NCBI GenBank assembly: GCA_035516895.1
Contig: DATIZY010000145.1
Span: 1 to 55,891, forward strand
Direction: 5' to 3'
From: Gp7-AA10 sp035516895
GTDB lineage: Bacteria > Acidobacteriota > Thermoanaerobaculia > Gp7-AA8
Length of the DNA stretch: 55,891 bases
Shown piece by piece: positions 39,559 to 46,919 of this stretch. The notes beneath the pieces were generated by a model, which was not told where the DNA came from, ran no database searches, and worked only from the letters and a program-made list of their open reading frames with translations. Position 1 is the first letter of the stretch. Every line of letters begins with the position of its first letter. The position numbers and the translations under genes were made by a program.

Positions 39559-40337
39559 TTCGTAAGACTCATTTCGGAATCTTTTTCGTGCTGATCGCCG
39601 CGCCGGCTCTCGCGCAGACGCCGCACGACATCACGCAGGTCGACCGCGCCCCGCTCGGCGGCACGATCGCCACGCCGCTGCCCGAAGCGCAGCGGAAGCA
39701 GCTGATGAAATACGAGATCCCCGAGCTCGCCGGCTCGCAGCAGGCCCTCGGCTCGCAGCTGATCGACGGACGGCTGCCGCTGCCGCTCGTCGATTACATC
39801 GCATGGGATGCAGACGTCCAGCAGCGCATCTCGATCTTCGAGGGAGGGCTGACGGTGGTGGATGTCCGCGGCGTCGCGGGCCCGATGCGGAAGCGCGTCA
39901 TCCTTCCGCAGGACGCGCTCGAATCGTACATGCGGTCGCTGCAGCCTGCGGCCGCGGTCCGCGAGAGCGATCTGCCCAGGCCGCGCGACAAACGCCGCGC
40001 GCTGCTCCGCGTTTACTCCGCTGCGGGAGATTTCAGCGACCGATGGTTCGATCCGACCGCGCCGCTGCCGCGCGCGTTCGACAATCAGATCTCGCCGCTT
40101 CGTGACCTGCTTCGAGCGATCACCGAAGATCGTACGGTGACGAACTCCATCGCCGGCTACGTACCGAAAGAGGGAGACGAGCTCGTCGGCGACGATCGAA
40201 AGGTCTATCGAGTCGTTCGGGTGATGGACAAATCGATCGTCGAGCTGCGCTGCCTCAACCAGCCGACGACGATCTACGTCGCGGTGAAAGACCTCTACAA
40301 CTACTTCATCGGAACGACGGGAGCGGCGCAGCAATAG
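39555..40337 (+). CDS. exported protein of unknown function
   Basis: A 260-aa protein with a signal peptide (about 1-21, FGIFFVLIAAPALAQ). The mature domain is beta-rich with a C-terminal segment (KEGDELVGDDRKVYRVVRVMDKSIVELR) resembling a small SH3-like or barrel fold. No family is recognised. GTG 39555 overlaps the stop of the nucleotidyltransferase gene, and its stop overlaps rsmD (TAGTG), so it is translated within an RNA-modification operon. That is unusual company for an exported protein. Confidence 0.6.
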   Translation: MIRKTHFGIFFVLIAAPALAQTPHDITQVDRAPLGGTIATPLPEAQRKQLMKYEIPELAGSQQALGSQLIDGRLPLPLVDYIAWDADVQQRISIFEGGLTVVDVRGVAGPMRKRVILPQDALESYMRSLQPAAAVRESDLPRPRDKRRALLRVYSAAGDFSDRWFDPTAPLPRAFDNQISPLRDLLRAITEDRTVTNSIAGYVPKEGDELVGDDRKVYRVVRVMDKSIVELRCLNQPTTIYVAVKDLYNYFIGTTGAAQQ

Positions 40338-40927
40338 TGTCGACCCTTCGAGTCACCGCCGGTTCGCTCCGCGGCCGGCGCGTCCCGGTTCCAGCCGGCG
40401 ATTTCCGGCCGACCTCCGAGCGCGCGCGGCAGGCATTCTTCAACATCGTCGGCGAGCGGATCGACGGCGCGCGGTTTCTCGATCTCTTCGCCGGCAGCGG
40501 CATCTTCTCGTTCGAGGCGGTCTCGCGCGGCGCAGCGTCGGCGACCGCGATCGAACACGACCGCCGCAAAACCGAATCCATCGTGAAGCTCGCGAACGAG
40601 TGGCGCGTTCCGGTGAATGCCGTTCCGGGCGAAGTGCTGGCAACTCTCAGACAGCTCCGCGATCCGTTCGACGTCGTGTACGCCGATCCGCCTTACGACT
40701 TCGATGGTTACGAGAAGCTCGTCGACGCGATCGGACGGCTTTCGCTCGCAAACGACGCAGTGGTGGCGGTCGAGCATCGCCGCCGGACGAATCCGTTCAG
40801 CGGAGCGGGAGGACGCCTCCCGGTGCAACGCCGTGCGGAGTACGGCGAGGTGTGGATCACGTTCTTTCAGGCGCCGGGAGCTCGCCGTCAGGCGTCGGAC
40901 CCAACGCCGCTGACGCCTGAGGCCTGA
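40337..40927 (+). CDS. rsmD: 16S rRNA (guanine966-N2)-methyltransferase RsmD
   Basis: A 196-aa SAM-dependent methyltransferase of 16S rRNA G966. Motifs are RVTAGSLRGRRV at the N-terminus, TSERARQAFFNI, the SAM loop DLFAGSG (about 49-55) and the catalytic YADPPY (about 114-119). The core ends at about residue 181. The last about 13 residues (RRQASDPTPLTPEA) are encoded by a heptamer array and are not expected in the family. GTG 40337 overlaps the previous stop. Confidence 0.92.
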   Translation: MSTLRVTAGSLRGRRVPVPAGDFRPTSERARQAFFNIVGERIDGARFLDLFAGSGIFSFEAVSRGAASATAIEHDRRKTESIVKLANEWRVPVNAVPGEVLATLRQLRDPFDVVYADPPYDFDGYEKLVDAIGRLSLANDAVVAVEHRRRTNPFSGAGGRLPVQRRAEYGEVWITFFQAPGARRQASDPTPLTPEA

Positions 40928-40941
40928 GGCCTGACGCCTTT
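40886..40941. repeat. heptamer array D (GGCCTGA / CGTCAGG)
   Basis: CGTCAGG, CGTCGGA, CCCAACG, CCGCTGA, CGCCTGA, GGCCTGA, GGCCTGA, CGCCTTT. TCAGGCGTC (40888-40896) pairs with GACGCCTGA (40912-40920). The array supplies the end of rsmD and its stop (40925-40927). Confidence 0.85.
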
Positions 40942-40957
40942 ATTGCATAGGAGAACA

Positions 40958-41923
40958 ATGTCACCGATGGAACTACGACTCGACGACGAAGGCACGCAGA
41001 CGCTCTTCGGAAACCGCGACGAGAACCTCCGCATGCTGGAGGATGAATTCGGCGTGAAGATCTCGTCGCGCGGAAACGAGATTTTCGTGCAGGGCAATTC
41101 GGAGAATGTCGCGCCGGTCGAAAAACTTCTCGGCGAGATGCAGGACCTCATCGAGCAGGGCTATCCACTCAAGAAGTCGGACTTGTCGACCGGCGTACGC
41201 GTGCTCCGCGATCGTCCCGAGACGAACCTCGTCGATTTCTTCACCGACGACGCGCTGCAGGCGTCGATCCGCCGCGTCGTCACGCCGCGCAACGTCGCGC
41301 AGAAGCTGTACCTGCAGGCGATGCAGGACTACGACATCACGGTGTCGATCGGGCCCGCGGGCACGGGCAAGACGTTCCTCGCGGTCGCCGCGGCGGCCGC
41401 AGCGCTGACCGAGAAGACGATCAAACGAATCGTCCTCTGCCGGCCCGCGGTCGAGGCGGGCGAGCGGCTCGGATTTCTTCCGGGCGACATCGCCGAGAAA
41501 GTGAATCCGTATCTTCGGCCGCTCTACGACTCGCTCTACGACATCATCGGCTACGAGAAAGTGGACAAGCTCATGGAGCGCGGCGTGATCGAGATCGCGC
41601 CGCTCGCGTTCATGCGCGGACGCACGCTCAACGACTCGTTCATCATCCTCGACGAAGCGCAGAACACGACCCCCGAGCAGATGAAGATGTTCCTCACCCG
41701 CCTCGGTTTCGGATCGAAGGCCGTGGTCACCGGCGACGTAACGCAGGTCGATCTGCCGGAAGGGAAAAAATCGGGGCTGCGCGAAGCGCGGCAGATCCTG
41801 CGCAACGTCGAGGGCATCAAGTTCTTCGAGTTCGGCGACAAGGACGTCGTCCGCCATCCGCTCGTGCAGAAGATCGTCGTCGCCTACGACGCCGCGGAGA
41901 AAGAGCGGAAACCGCAGAGTTGA
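40958..41923 (+). CDS. phoH: PhoH-like ATPase
   Basis: A 321-aa PhoH-family P-loop protein. An N-terminal KH-like region (about 1-75, NLRMLEDEFGVKISSRGNEIFVQG) precedes the ATPase domain with Walker A GPAGTGKT (about 138-145), Walker B FIILDEAQN (about 228-236) and the VVTGDVTQVDLP motif. It is commonly encoded with ybeY and thought to act in RNA turnover or ribosome quality control. ATG 40958 has AGGAGA 5 nt upstream, one of the few strong Shine-Dalgarno sites here. It overlaps ybeY by TTGA. Confidence 0.93.
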   Translation: MSPMELRLDDEGTQTLFGNRDENLRMLEDEFGVKISSRGNEIFVQGNSENVAPVEKLLGEMQDLIEQGYPLKKSDLSTGVRVLRDRPETNLVDFFTDDALQASIRRVVTPRNVAQKLYLQAMQDYDITVSIGPAGTGKTFLAVAAAAAALTEKTIKRIVLCRPAVEAGERLGFLPGDIAEKVNPYLRPLYDSLYDIIGYEKVDKLMERGVIEIAPLAFMRGRTLNDSFIILDEAQNTTPEQMKMFLTRLGFGSKAVVTGDVTQVDLPEGKKSGLREARQILRNVEGIKFFEFGDKDVVRHPLVQKIVVAYDAAEKERKPQS

Positions 41924-42318
41924 CCACCATCGAGATCAGCGGCTCGGCGCCGCGAATGATGCAGCGCGAAGTCGCGTCGTTCGTGCGGAAAGTGCTGCTC
42001 GCCGCGGGGGAAGACATCGGCGAAATGTCCATCGCGTTCGTCGACGACGCGATGATGCGGACTCTGAATCGCAAGTTTCGCGGCAAAAACAAAACGACCG
42101 ACGTGCTCACGTTTCCCGGCGAAAATGCGTTCGAGATCGTGATCTCGATCGATCAGGCGCGGCGTCAGGCGCGCAACGAGAAGCATTCCGTTCCGACGGA
42201 GCTGCGCTACCTCCTCCTCCACGGCATCCTCCACGGCCTCGGCTACGATCACGAGAGCGACGACGGCGAGATGAATGCGCTGGAGATTGCCGTTCGAGAG
42301 AAGGTCGGCCTCGACTAG
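41920..42318 (+). CDS. ybeY: endoribonuclease YbeY
   Basis: A 132-aa single-strand endoribonuclease involved in 16S rRNA 3' maturation. The zinc-binding motif HGILHGLGYDHE is complete (H-x3-H-x5-H, about 100-111), and NRKFRGKNKTTDVLTFP is the family's second block. The start is TTG 41920, which overlaps the phoH stop. The usual HlyC/CorC-type gene does not follow. Instead a convergent rhodanese gene overlaps its end by 4 nt. Confidence 0.93.
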   Translation: MTTIEISGSAPRMMQREVASFVRKVLLAAGEDIGEMSIAFVDDAMMRTLNRKFRGKNKTTDVLTFPGENAFEIVISIDQARRQARNEKHSVPTELRYLLLHGILHGLGYDHESDDGEMNALEIAVREKVGLD

Positions 42319-42809
42319 CGCCCGTCGAACTGCAGCTTTGAGCTCCGGATGTCGATCAGCGGACCGAGCTCGTAGATGTTGCGATAGCCGTACGCGTAGA
42401 GCGCGATGAACGTCGAGAGATTCAAAGACGCGTTCGAGAGCTTCGAGGGGAACGGGCCCGGCGCGTTGGTGAAGTTGTTGTTGCAGTAGATCAGGATGCG
42501 CGTGTCTCGGTCGGGAATCGCCGCGCTGAGGCTGTCGATCGTGATGTCGGGGAAGCTGAGGTTGATCGCGCCGCGGATGTGAAGCTCGGCGAACTTCGCC
42601 GCGCTGCGGGCGTCGAGGACGATCGTATTGGGTTCACCGCTCATGCGGATGAAGTCCTCTTCGCTCACGCGATGCGACTCGCGATACACGGCGGCCTCAC
42701 TCGCGACCGCGAGATACGCGCGCATGTCGATCGCCGGGTTCTGGATCACCGCCGCGAGAATCAGCGCAATCACGCCCGTTGGACGGTTTGCGCCGCGAGC
42801 GGTTAGCAA
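42315..42809 (-). CDS. exported rhodanese-like protein
   Basis: A protein of up to 164 aa. A hydrophobic N-terminal segment (VIALILAAVIQ, about 13-23) suggests export or anchoring. The rhodanese domain (about 48-150) has TIVLDARSAAKF, HIRGAINLSFPDI and the active-site Cys in IYCNNNFTN. The loop CNNNFTN is atypical for sulphurtransferases. The annotated start is a TTG at 42809, only 5 bp from the relic element at 42815. GTG 42773 is an alternative. The original promoter and perhaps the first codons may have been replaced by that insertion. Confidence 0.72.
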   Translation of the reverse strand: MLTARGANRPTGVIALILAAVIQNPAIDMRAYLAVASEAAVYRESHRVSEEDFIRMSGEPNTIVLDARSAAKFAELHIRGAINLSFPDITIDSLSAAIPDRDTRILIYCNNNFTNAPGPFPSKLSNASLNLSTFIALYAYGYRNIYELGPLIDIRSSKLQFDGR

Positions 42810-42814
42810 ATAAG

Positions 42815-43000
42815 TGGGGTCAGAGCTTCAGTTGTTCTTTTTCTAACCGGCGTAGAGCGAGCCGCATCGCGATCGCCAGAGCTCTGGCGATTTCCTCCGC
42901 TGAATCCCGATCACGCACTGTTCGGGTCGGAGGCCTAGGTTAGGACCGCAATTGATGACTCTTCCCCACGTAGAAAAATCACAAGTACAGCTCTGACCCC
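42815..43000. mobile_element. relic element with inverted 30-bp ends encoding transposase tails
   Basis: The left end GGGGTCAGAGCTTCAGTTGT (42815 on) and right end (42970-43000) are inverted repeats matching at about 24 of 30 positions. On the minus strand, 42822-42920 reads an open C-terminal tail (RDRDSAEEIARALAIAMRLA, then LRRLEKEQLKL-stop). On the plus strand 42970-42996 reads VEKSQVQL-stop. The first copy matches the window's left edge. This is a short, internally deleted transposase-derived element (MITE-like) sitting between the rhodanese and DUF4388 genes. Confidence 0.6.
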
Positions 43001-43005
43001 CACAA

Positions 43006-44139
43006 TTAGTCGAAGGCGATGATGCCGTCTTTCCAGAGCCTGTAGAAAATCAGCATCGCCTCGGACTCCCGGATCGGGCTGATCTTCATCAGAGCGCCGA
43101 GGTTCCACTGGCCGTTGATGCGGGAGAGGATGAAGCCCTCGTTCGGCGTGAAGTTCATCTCCGTGATCTCGGAGATCGGCTTGGCGATCCGCGGCACTTT
43201 CGACTCGGTGATTCCCTGGTGATACAGATCGGCGAGGATCACTGCCTCCGCACCTTTGATCGCGCTGCGCACACCCGACTTGCTCGGATCGAGATTCTCC
43301 GCCGCCTTCAGCAGCCGCTGCGCCTTGTCGTAGTCCTTCCCCTTCAGCGCCTGCTGCGCGCGAGTCAGCAGCCCCGCCACTTCGTCCGTCTCTGCCGGCG
43401 GCGCCGGCTCCTCGAACGGTGCCTTCTCCTCGGCCGCGCCACCCGGCTCGGTCATGCGCACGTAGCCGTCGCGCGCGAGCTTGTGCAGCGTCGAGCAGAC
43501 GCCGAACAGCGACGTCCGCGCTTCGAGCTCGATCTCCGCGATCGTGCGCTTCCCGTCGATCGCGTTCACGATCGTCTGCTGCTGCTCGTTGAGCTGATCG
43601 TTCGGGACCGTGCGCGCGATGATCGGAATCATCACATCGTGCGGAATGAGCTCGCGAATGCGCTGCCACTCGTCGACGCGCCGCGTTCCTTCCATGATGA
43701 TCCCCGTGACGTCGACCTGCAGCGGAATCATCTCCATCGATGGCAGCTCGTCGTCGATGAATTTGAAATCGCCCTCGCGCCACAAAAAGATGTCGTAGAT
43801 CTCCTCCTCCGCTTTGAGGCGCATGAGCCGCAGGAGATCGGTCTCGCTGATGACCTCGATCATCACGAGAATTTTTCCGAGGAGGATGCCGGATTGCTGC
43901 TGGACCTCCATGGCCTTCATCAGCTCCTGCTCGGTCAGGTACCCGTGGCTGATGAGGAATTGTCCGAGGTAATCGCGAGGGTCGTTGGAGGCGGAGGAGA
44001 TGACGCGCCCTCCTTTGAAAAAGATCCGCTTCTCGACCGACTTGTTCGCGACGAGGAGCGTGCCGGTTTTCTGGCCCAGGCTGAGCCACTGCAGCAGGTC
44101 GCCCGGCTGCATGGTCTTGAGATTGCCGCTGACACCCAT
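43006..44139 (-). CDS. DUF4388-domain signalling protein B
   Basis: A 377-aa cytoplasmic protein opening with a canonical DUF4388 domain (GVSGNLKTMQPGDLLQWLSL, KTGTLLVANKSVEKRIFFKGG, about 1-60). A helical LGQFLISHGYLTEQELMKAME region (MshEN-like) follows, then a second half with a winged-helix-like block (QTIVNAIDGKRTIAEIELEA) and a TPR-like stretch (TRAQQALKGKDYDKAQRLLKAAE). The layout suits a protein-protein signalling hub. A TACACT box in the adjoining REP lies 10 nt before its ATG. Confidence 0.8.
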   Translation of the reverse strand: MGVSGNLKTMQPGDLLQWLSLGQKTGTLLVANKSVEKRIFFKGGRVISSASNDPRDYLGQFLISHGYLTEQELMKAMEVQQQSGILLGKILVMIEVISETDLLRLMRLKAEEEIYDIFLWREGDFKFIDDELPSMEMIPLQVDVTGIIMEGTRRVDEWQRIRELIPHDVMIPIIARTVPNDQLNEQQQTIVNAIDGKRTIAEIELEARTSLFGVCSTLHKLARDGYVRMTEPGGAAEEKAPFEEPAPPAETDEVAGLLTRAQQALKGKDYDKAQRLLKAAENLDPSKSGVRSAIKGAEAVILADLYHQGITESKVPRIAKPISEITEMNFTPNEGFILSRINGQWNLGALMKISPIRESEAMLIFYRLWKDGIIAFD

Positions 44140-44149
44140 CGCATTGCGT

Positions 44150-44215
44150 AGTGTAGGGCACGGCTGAGTGGTGCCGCACTCCCTGGTTCGACAGGACGCA
44201 GCGCTGCCCTACACT
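44150..44215. promoter_or_regulatory. REP pair with outward -10 boxes for two divergent genes
   Basis: The element starts AGTGTAGGGCACGGC and ends GCAGCGCTGCCCTACACT. Read outward, both ends give TACACT. On the minus strand this lies 10 nt before the DUF4388 gene ATG (44139), and on the plus strand (44210-44215) 7 nt before the mutase ATG (44223). The REP unit thus appears to provide both -10 elements. Confidence 0.5.
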
Positions 44216-44222
44216 TACGGCG

Positions 44223-45779
44223 ATGACGGACAAGCCGTACTTCGACCAGGCCGATCTCGACGCGCGCGATTTCGATGCCGCCCACGACCTCGGCACCCCG
44301 GGAAGTTTTCCATTCACGCGCGGTCCCCAGCCGACGATGTACCGCGGCAAGTTGTGGACGATGCGGCAGTACGCCGGCTTCTCCACGGCGGCGGAATCGA
44401 ATCGCCGCTATCGTTATCTCCTCGATCGCGGCACGACCGGACTGTCGATCGCGTTCGATCTGCCGACGCAGATCGGCATGGACTCCGACGACCCGCGCGC
44501 GCGCGGCGAGGTCGGAAAAGTCGGCGTGGCGATCGATTCGGTCGCCGACATGGAAGTGCTGCTCGCCGAGATTCCGCTCGACCGCGTGTCGATCTCGATG
44601 ACCATCAATTCGCCGGCGTCGATTCTCCTCGCGCTGCTGCTCGTGGTCGCCGAGCGGCGCGGCGTCGAGTGGTCGAAGCTCAACGGAACGATTCAGAACG
44701 ACATTCTCAAGGAGTACGTGGCGCGTGGCACGTACATTTTTCCGCCGAAGCCGTCGCTGCGCATCGTGACCGACATCTTCGAGTTCTGCGCAAAGGAAGT
44801 GCCGCGCTGGAACACGATCTCCATTTCCGGCTATCACATTCGCGAGGCCGGATCGACGGCCGTGCAGGAGGTCGCGTTCACGCTCGCGAACGGCTTGCAG
44901 TACGTTCAGGCGGCGGTCGACCGCGGGCTGGACGTCGATGCCTTCGCGCCGCGGATCTCGTTCTTCTTCAACGCGCACAACGATTTTCTCGAAGAGGTGG
45001 CGAAATTCCGCGCGGCGCGAAAGCTGTGGGCGACGCTCATGCGCGAGCGCTATGCGCCGAGCGATCCGCGTTCACTCGCGCTCCGTTTTCACGCGCAGAC
45101 CGCGGGCTCGACGCTGACGCAGCAGCAGCCGGAGAACAACGTCGTCCGCGTGGCCTACCAGGCGATGGCAGCGGTGTTAGGCGGGTGCCAGTCGCTGCAC
45201 ACGAACAGCCGCGACGAGGCGCTCGCCCTCCCGACGGAGGAGTCGGCGACGATCGCGCTGAGGACGCAACAGGTCCTCGCCTGGGAGACGGGCGTGCCCC
45301 GGATCGTCGATCCGCTCGGCGGTGCGTATGCGATCGAATCGAAAACGCTCGACATCGAGCGCGAGGCGGGCGCGCTGATCGGGAAGATCGACGCGATGGG
45401 CGGCGCGCTCGCGGCGATCGAATCGGGATTCGTGCAGCGGGCGATCGGCGACTCCGCGTACGCCGCGCAGCAGGCGATCGACGCGAAGAAGGCGATCGTC
45501 GTCGGCGTGAACGAATTCACGGACGAGCGGCCCTCGCCGCTGCCGATTCTCGTGATCGACGAGAGCGTCGAGCGCGATCAGGTCGCGCGCCTTCATGAGT
45601 TCCGGCAGAAGCGCAAAGGCGATGGACGCCGGGCGCTCGACGCGCTCGACCGCGCCGCGCGCGGCGGCACGAACCTCATGCCGCCGATCGTCGATTGCGT
45701 CCGCAACGATTGCACCGTCGGAGAAATCGTCGCGACGCTCAAGCAGACCTTCGGCGAGTACGCCGATCAGGGATTCTAA
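44223..45779 (+). CDS. methylmalonyl-CoA mutase, large (catalytic) subunit
   Basis: A 518-aa protein covering only the TIM-barrel acyl-CoA mutase domain (GLSIAFDLPTQIGMDSDDP, YHIREAGSTAVQE, FFFNAHNDFLEEV, GGCQSLHTNS, PLGGAYAIE). The cobalamin-binding domain is absent, so it needs a separate B12 subunit not found in this window. It isomerises methylmalonyl- and succinyl-CoA in propionate or branched-chain amino-acid metabolism. Related mutases (isobutyryl-, ethylmalonyl-CoA) cannot be fully excluded. A TTA-GGC pair lies at 45178. Confidence 0.9.
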   Translation: MTDKPYFDQADLDARDFDAAHDLGTPGSFPFTRGPQPTMYRGKLWTMRQYAGFSTAAESNRRYRYLLDRGTTGLSIAFDLPTQIGMDSDDPRARGEVGKVGVAIDSVADMEVLLAEIPLDRVSISMTINSPASILLALLLVVAERRGVEWSKLNGTIQNDILKEYVARGTYIFPPKPSLRIVTDIFEFCAKEVPRWNTISISGYHIREAGSTAVQEVAFTLANGLQYVQAAVDRGLDVDAFAPRISFFFNAHNDFLEEVAKFRAARKLWATLMRERYAPSDPRSLALRFHAQTAGSTLTQQQPENNVVRVAYQAMAAVLGGCQSLHTNSRDEALALPTEESATIALRTQQVLAWETGVPRIVDPLGGAYAIESKTLDIEREAGALIGKIDAMGGALAAIESGFVQRAIGDSAYAAQQAIDAKKAIVVGVNEFTDERPSPLPILVIDESVERDQVARLHEFRQKRKGDGRRALDALDRAARGGTNLMPPIVDCVRNDCTVGEIVATLKQTFGEYADQGF

Positions 45780-45858
45780 TTCGCGGTTCGGCGAACGCTG
45801 CGCGGCTCGCCCGCGTGAAACCAGCCTCGTTCTGTCAGGCCGGCGCGCTCCGCGGAGA

Positions 45859-45887
45859 TCTGGAGCCGGGATCGCCCCGGCTCCAGA
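45859..45887. terminator. perfect 12-bp hairpin between convergent genes
   Basis: TCTGGAGCCGGG, loop ATCGC, CCCGGCTCCAGA: an exact 12-bp stem. No T-run follows on either side. It lies between the mutase (+) and the CARDB-type gene (-), fitting a bidirectional terminator or a processing signal. Confidence 0.6.
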
Positions 45888-45905
45888 ACGGGATTGCAGC
45901 GATGC

Positions 45906-46817
45906 CTACTTCGGCGCATTCGGCGGACGGGGACATCCCGCCGGCGGTCCCATGTTGATCGGTCCCTTCGTGTTGTTGCTCTCGTTCGACTCCGCGACGA
46001 GATTCAGCGGATCGACGATCGCCAGGAACGGATGCGGCACGTGGGTGGTCATGAATACCGGATCGGACATCAGGTAGTACACCGGCACCGTGACCGTCTG
46101 CGTCGCGCCGGGAGCCAGCGCGTTGAGGTACACGCCGTTGCCCCAGCCGGCTTTGTCCTGCGCCATCACCTGCACGAGCGCCTTGTTGCCGAGCGATGCC
46201 GACGAGGGCGACGCTGCGGTTCCTTCGTTTCGAACGGTGACCTGGAAGATGTAGACCGGCATCTGCGGCTTGCACAGCGGCGCGGCCGCGGCCGCAACGG
46301 GTCCGGTGAAGCCGAACGAAATGACGACGAGATCCGGTTTGCCGCGCTGTGTCGATGTTGACGTCGCGGCCGCGCCCGGGTAACCCGGATATCCCGGGTT
46401 GCCGGGCTTGTTCGACGGCGCGCCCGCGCAGCGAATCTGGAAGTGCGCTTCGTTCGAAAGGAATCCGGCGTTGGGCGCGAGAATCTTGATCCGCTCCCAG
46501 CCGGAATACGTCATGCCGGCGCCGCCCAGAGTCCAGGTCTCATCGGGAATGCTGATGTGAAACGGCGCCGCGGTGAATGTCACCGACTTCACGATCGTGT
46601 CAATCGCGCCGTCGCTTCGCTCGAAGATGTATTTGACGACGCCGGGCCCGTTCGTCTCGATCGTGCCGTGGAATCGGATCGTCGTCGGGCAGATGCCGGC
46701 ATAGTTCGCGGGATCGGCCTCGAGCTTCGCGCCGATCACGCGCATATTCGACTGCGCCATTGCCGCCGTCGAGCAAAGGGCCACCAGGGCCAGGGTGGTT
46801 ACGCGTCTCGCAATCAT
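45906..46817 (-). CDS. exported protein with a CARDB-like domain
   Basis: A 303-aa protein with a signal peptide (about 1-22, RRVTTLALVALCSTAAMAQ). An N-terminal beta domain has two Cys (GICPTTI and QIRCAG). A short collagen-like linker (NPGYPGYPG) precedes a C-terminal CARDB-type adhesion domain (about 160-295, VYIFQVTVRNEGTA, then LNLVAESNESNNT). It is likely a surface or periplasmic protein. ATG 46817 has a strong GGAGGAGA upstream. The longer frame is rejected. Confidence 0.7.
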   Translation of the reverse strand: MIARRVTTLALVALCSTAAMAQSNMRVIGAKLEADPANYAGICPTTIRFHGTIETNGPGVVKYIFERSDGAIDTIVKSVTFTAAPFHISIPDETWTLGGAGMTYSGWERIKILAPNAGFLSNEAHFQIRCAGAPSNKPGNPGYPGYPGAAATSTSTQRGKPDLVVISFGFTGPVAAAAAPLCKPQMPVYIFQVTVRNEGTAASPSSASLGNKALVQVMAQDKAGWGNGVYLNALAPGATQTVTVPVYYLMSDPVFMTTHVPHPFLAIVDPLNLVAESNESNNTKGPINMGPPAGCPRPPNAPK

Positions 46818-46907
46818 TCTTCTCCTCCGATGCCGCACGTTGCAGAGTCGTGCGGCTGCTGACAAGTACAACCGTCACGGGCAAAGGTTTGTCGCGGAAG
46901 CGCACAC

Positions 46908-46913
46908 TATAAT
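46908..46913 (+). promoter_or_regulatory. -10 box for carA
   Basis: A perfect TATAAT 6 nt before the carA ATG (46920). Transcription would begin at or next to the start codon, giving a leaderless mRNA. No Shine-Dalgarno is possible. No good -35 is seen at 17 bp. Confidence 0.6.
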
Positions 46914-46919
46914 GCATCG

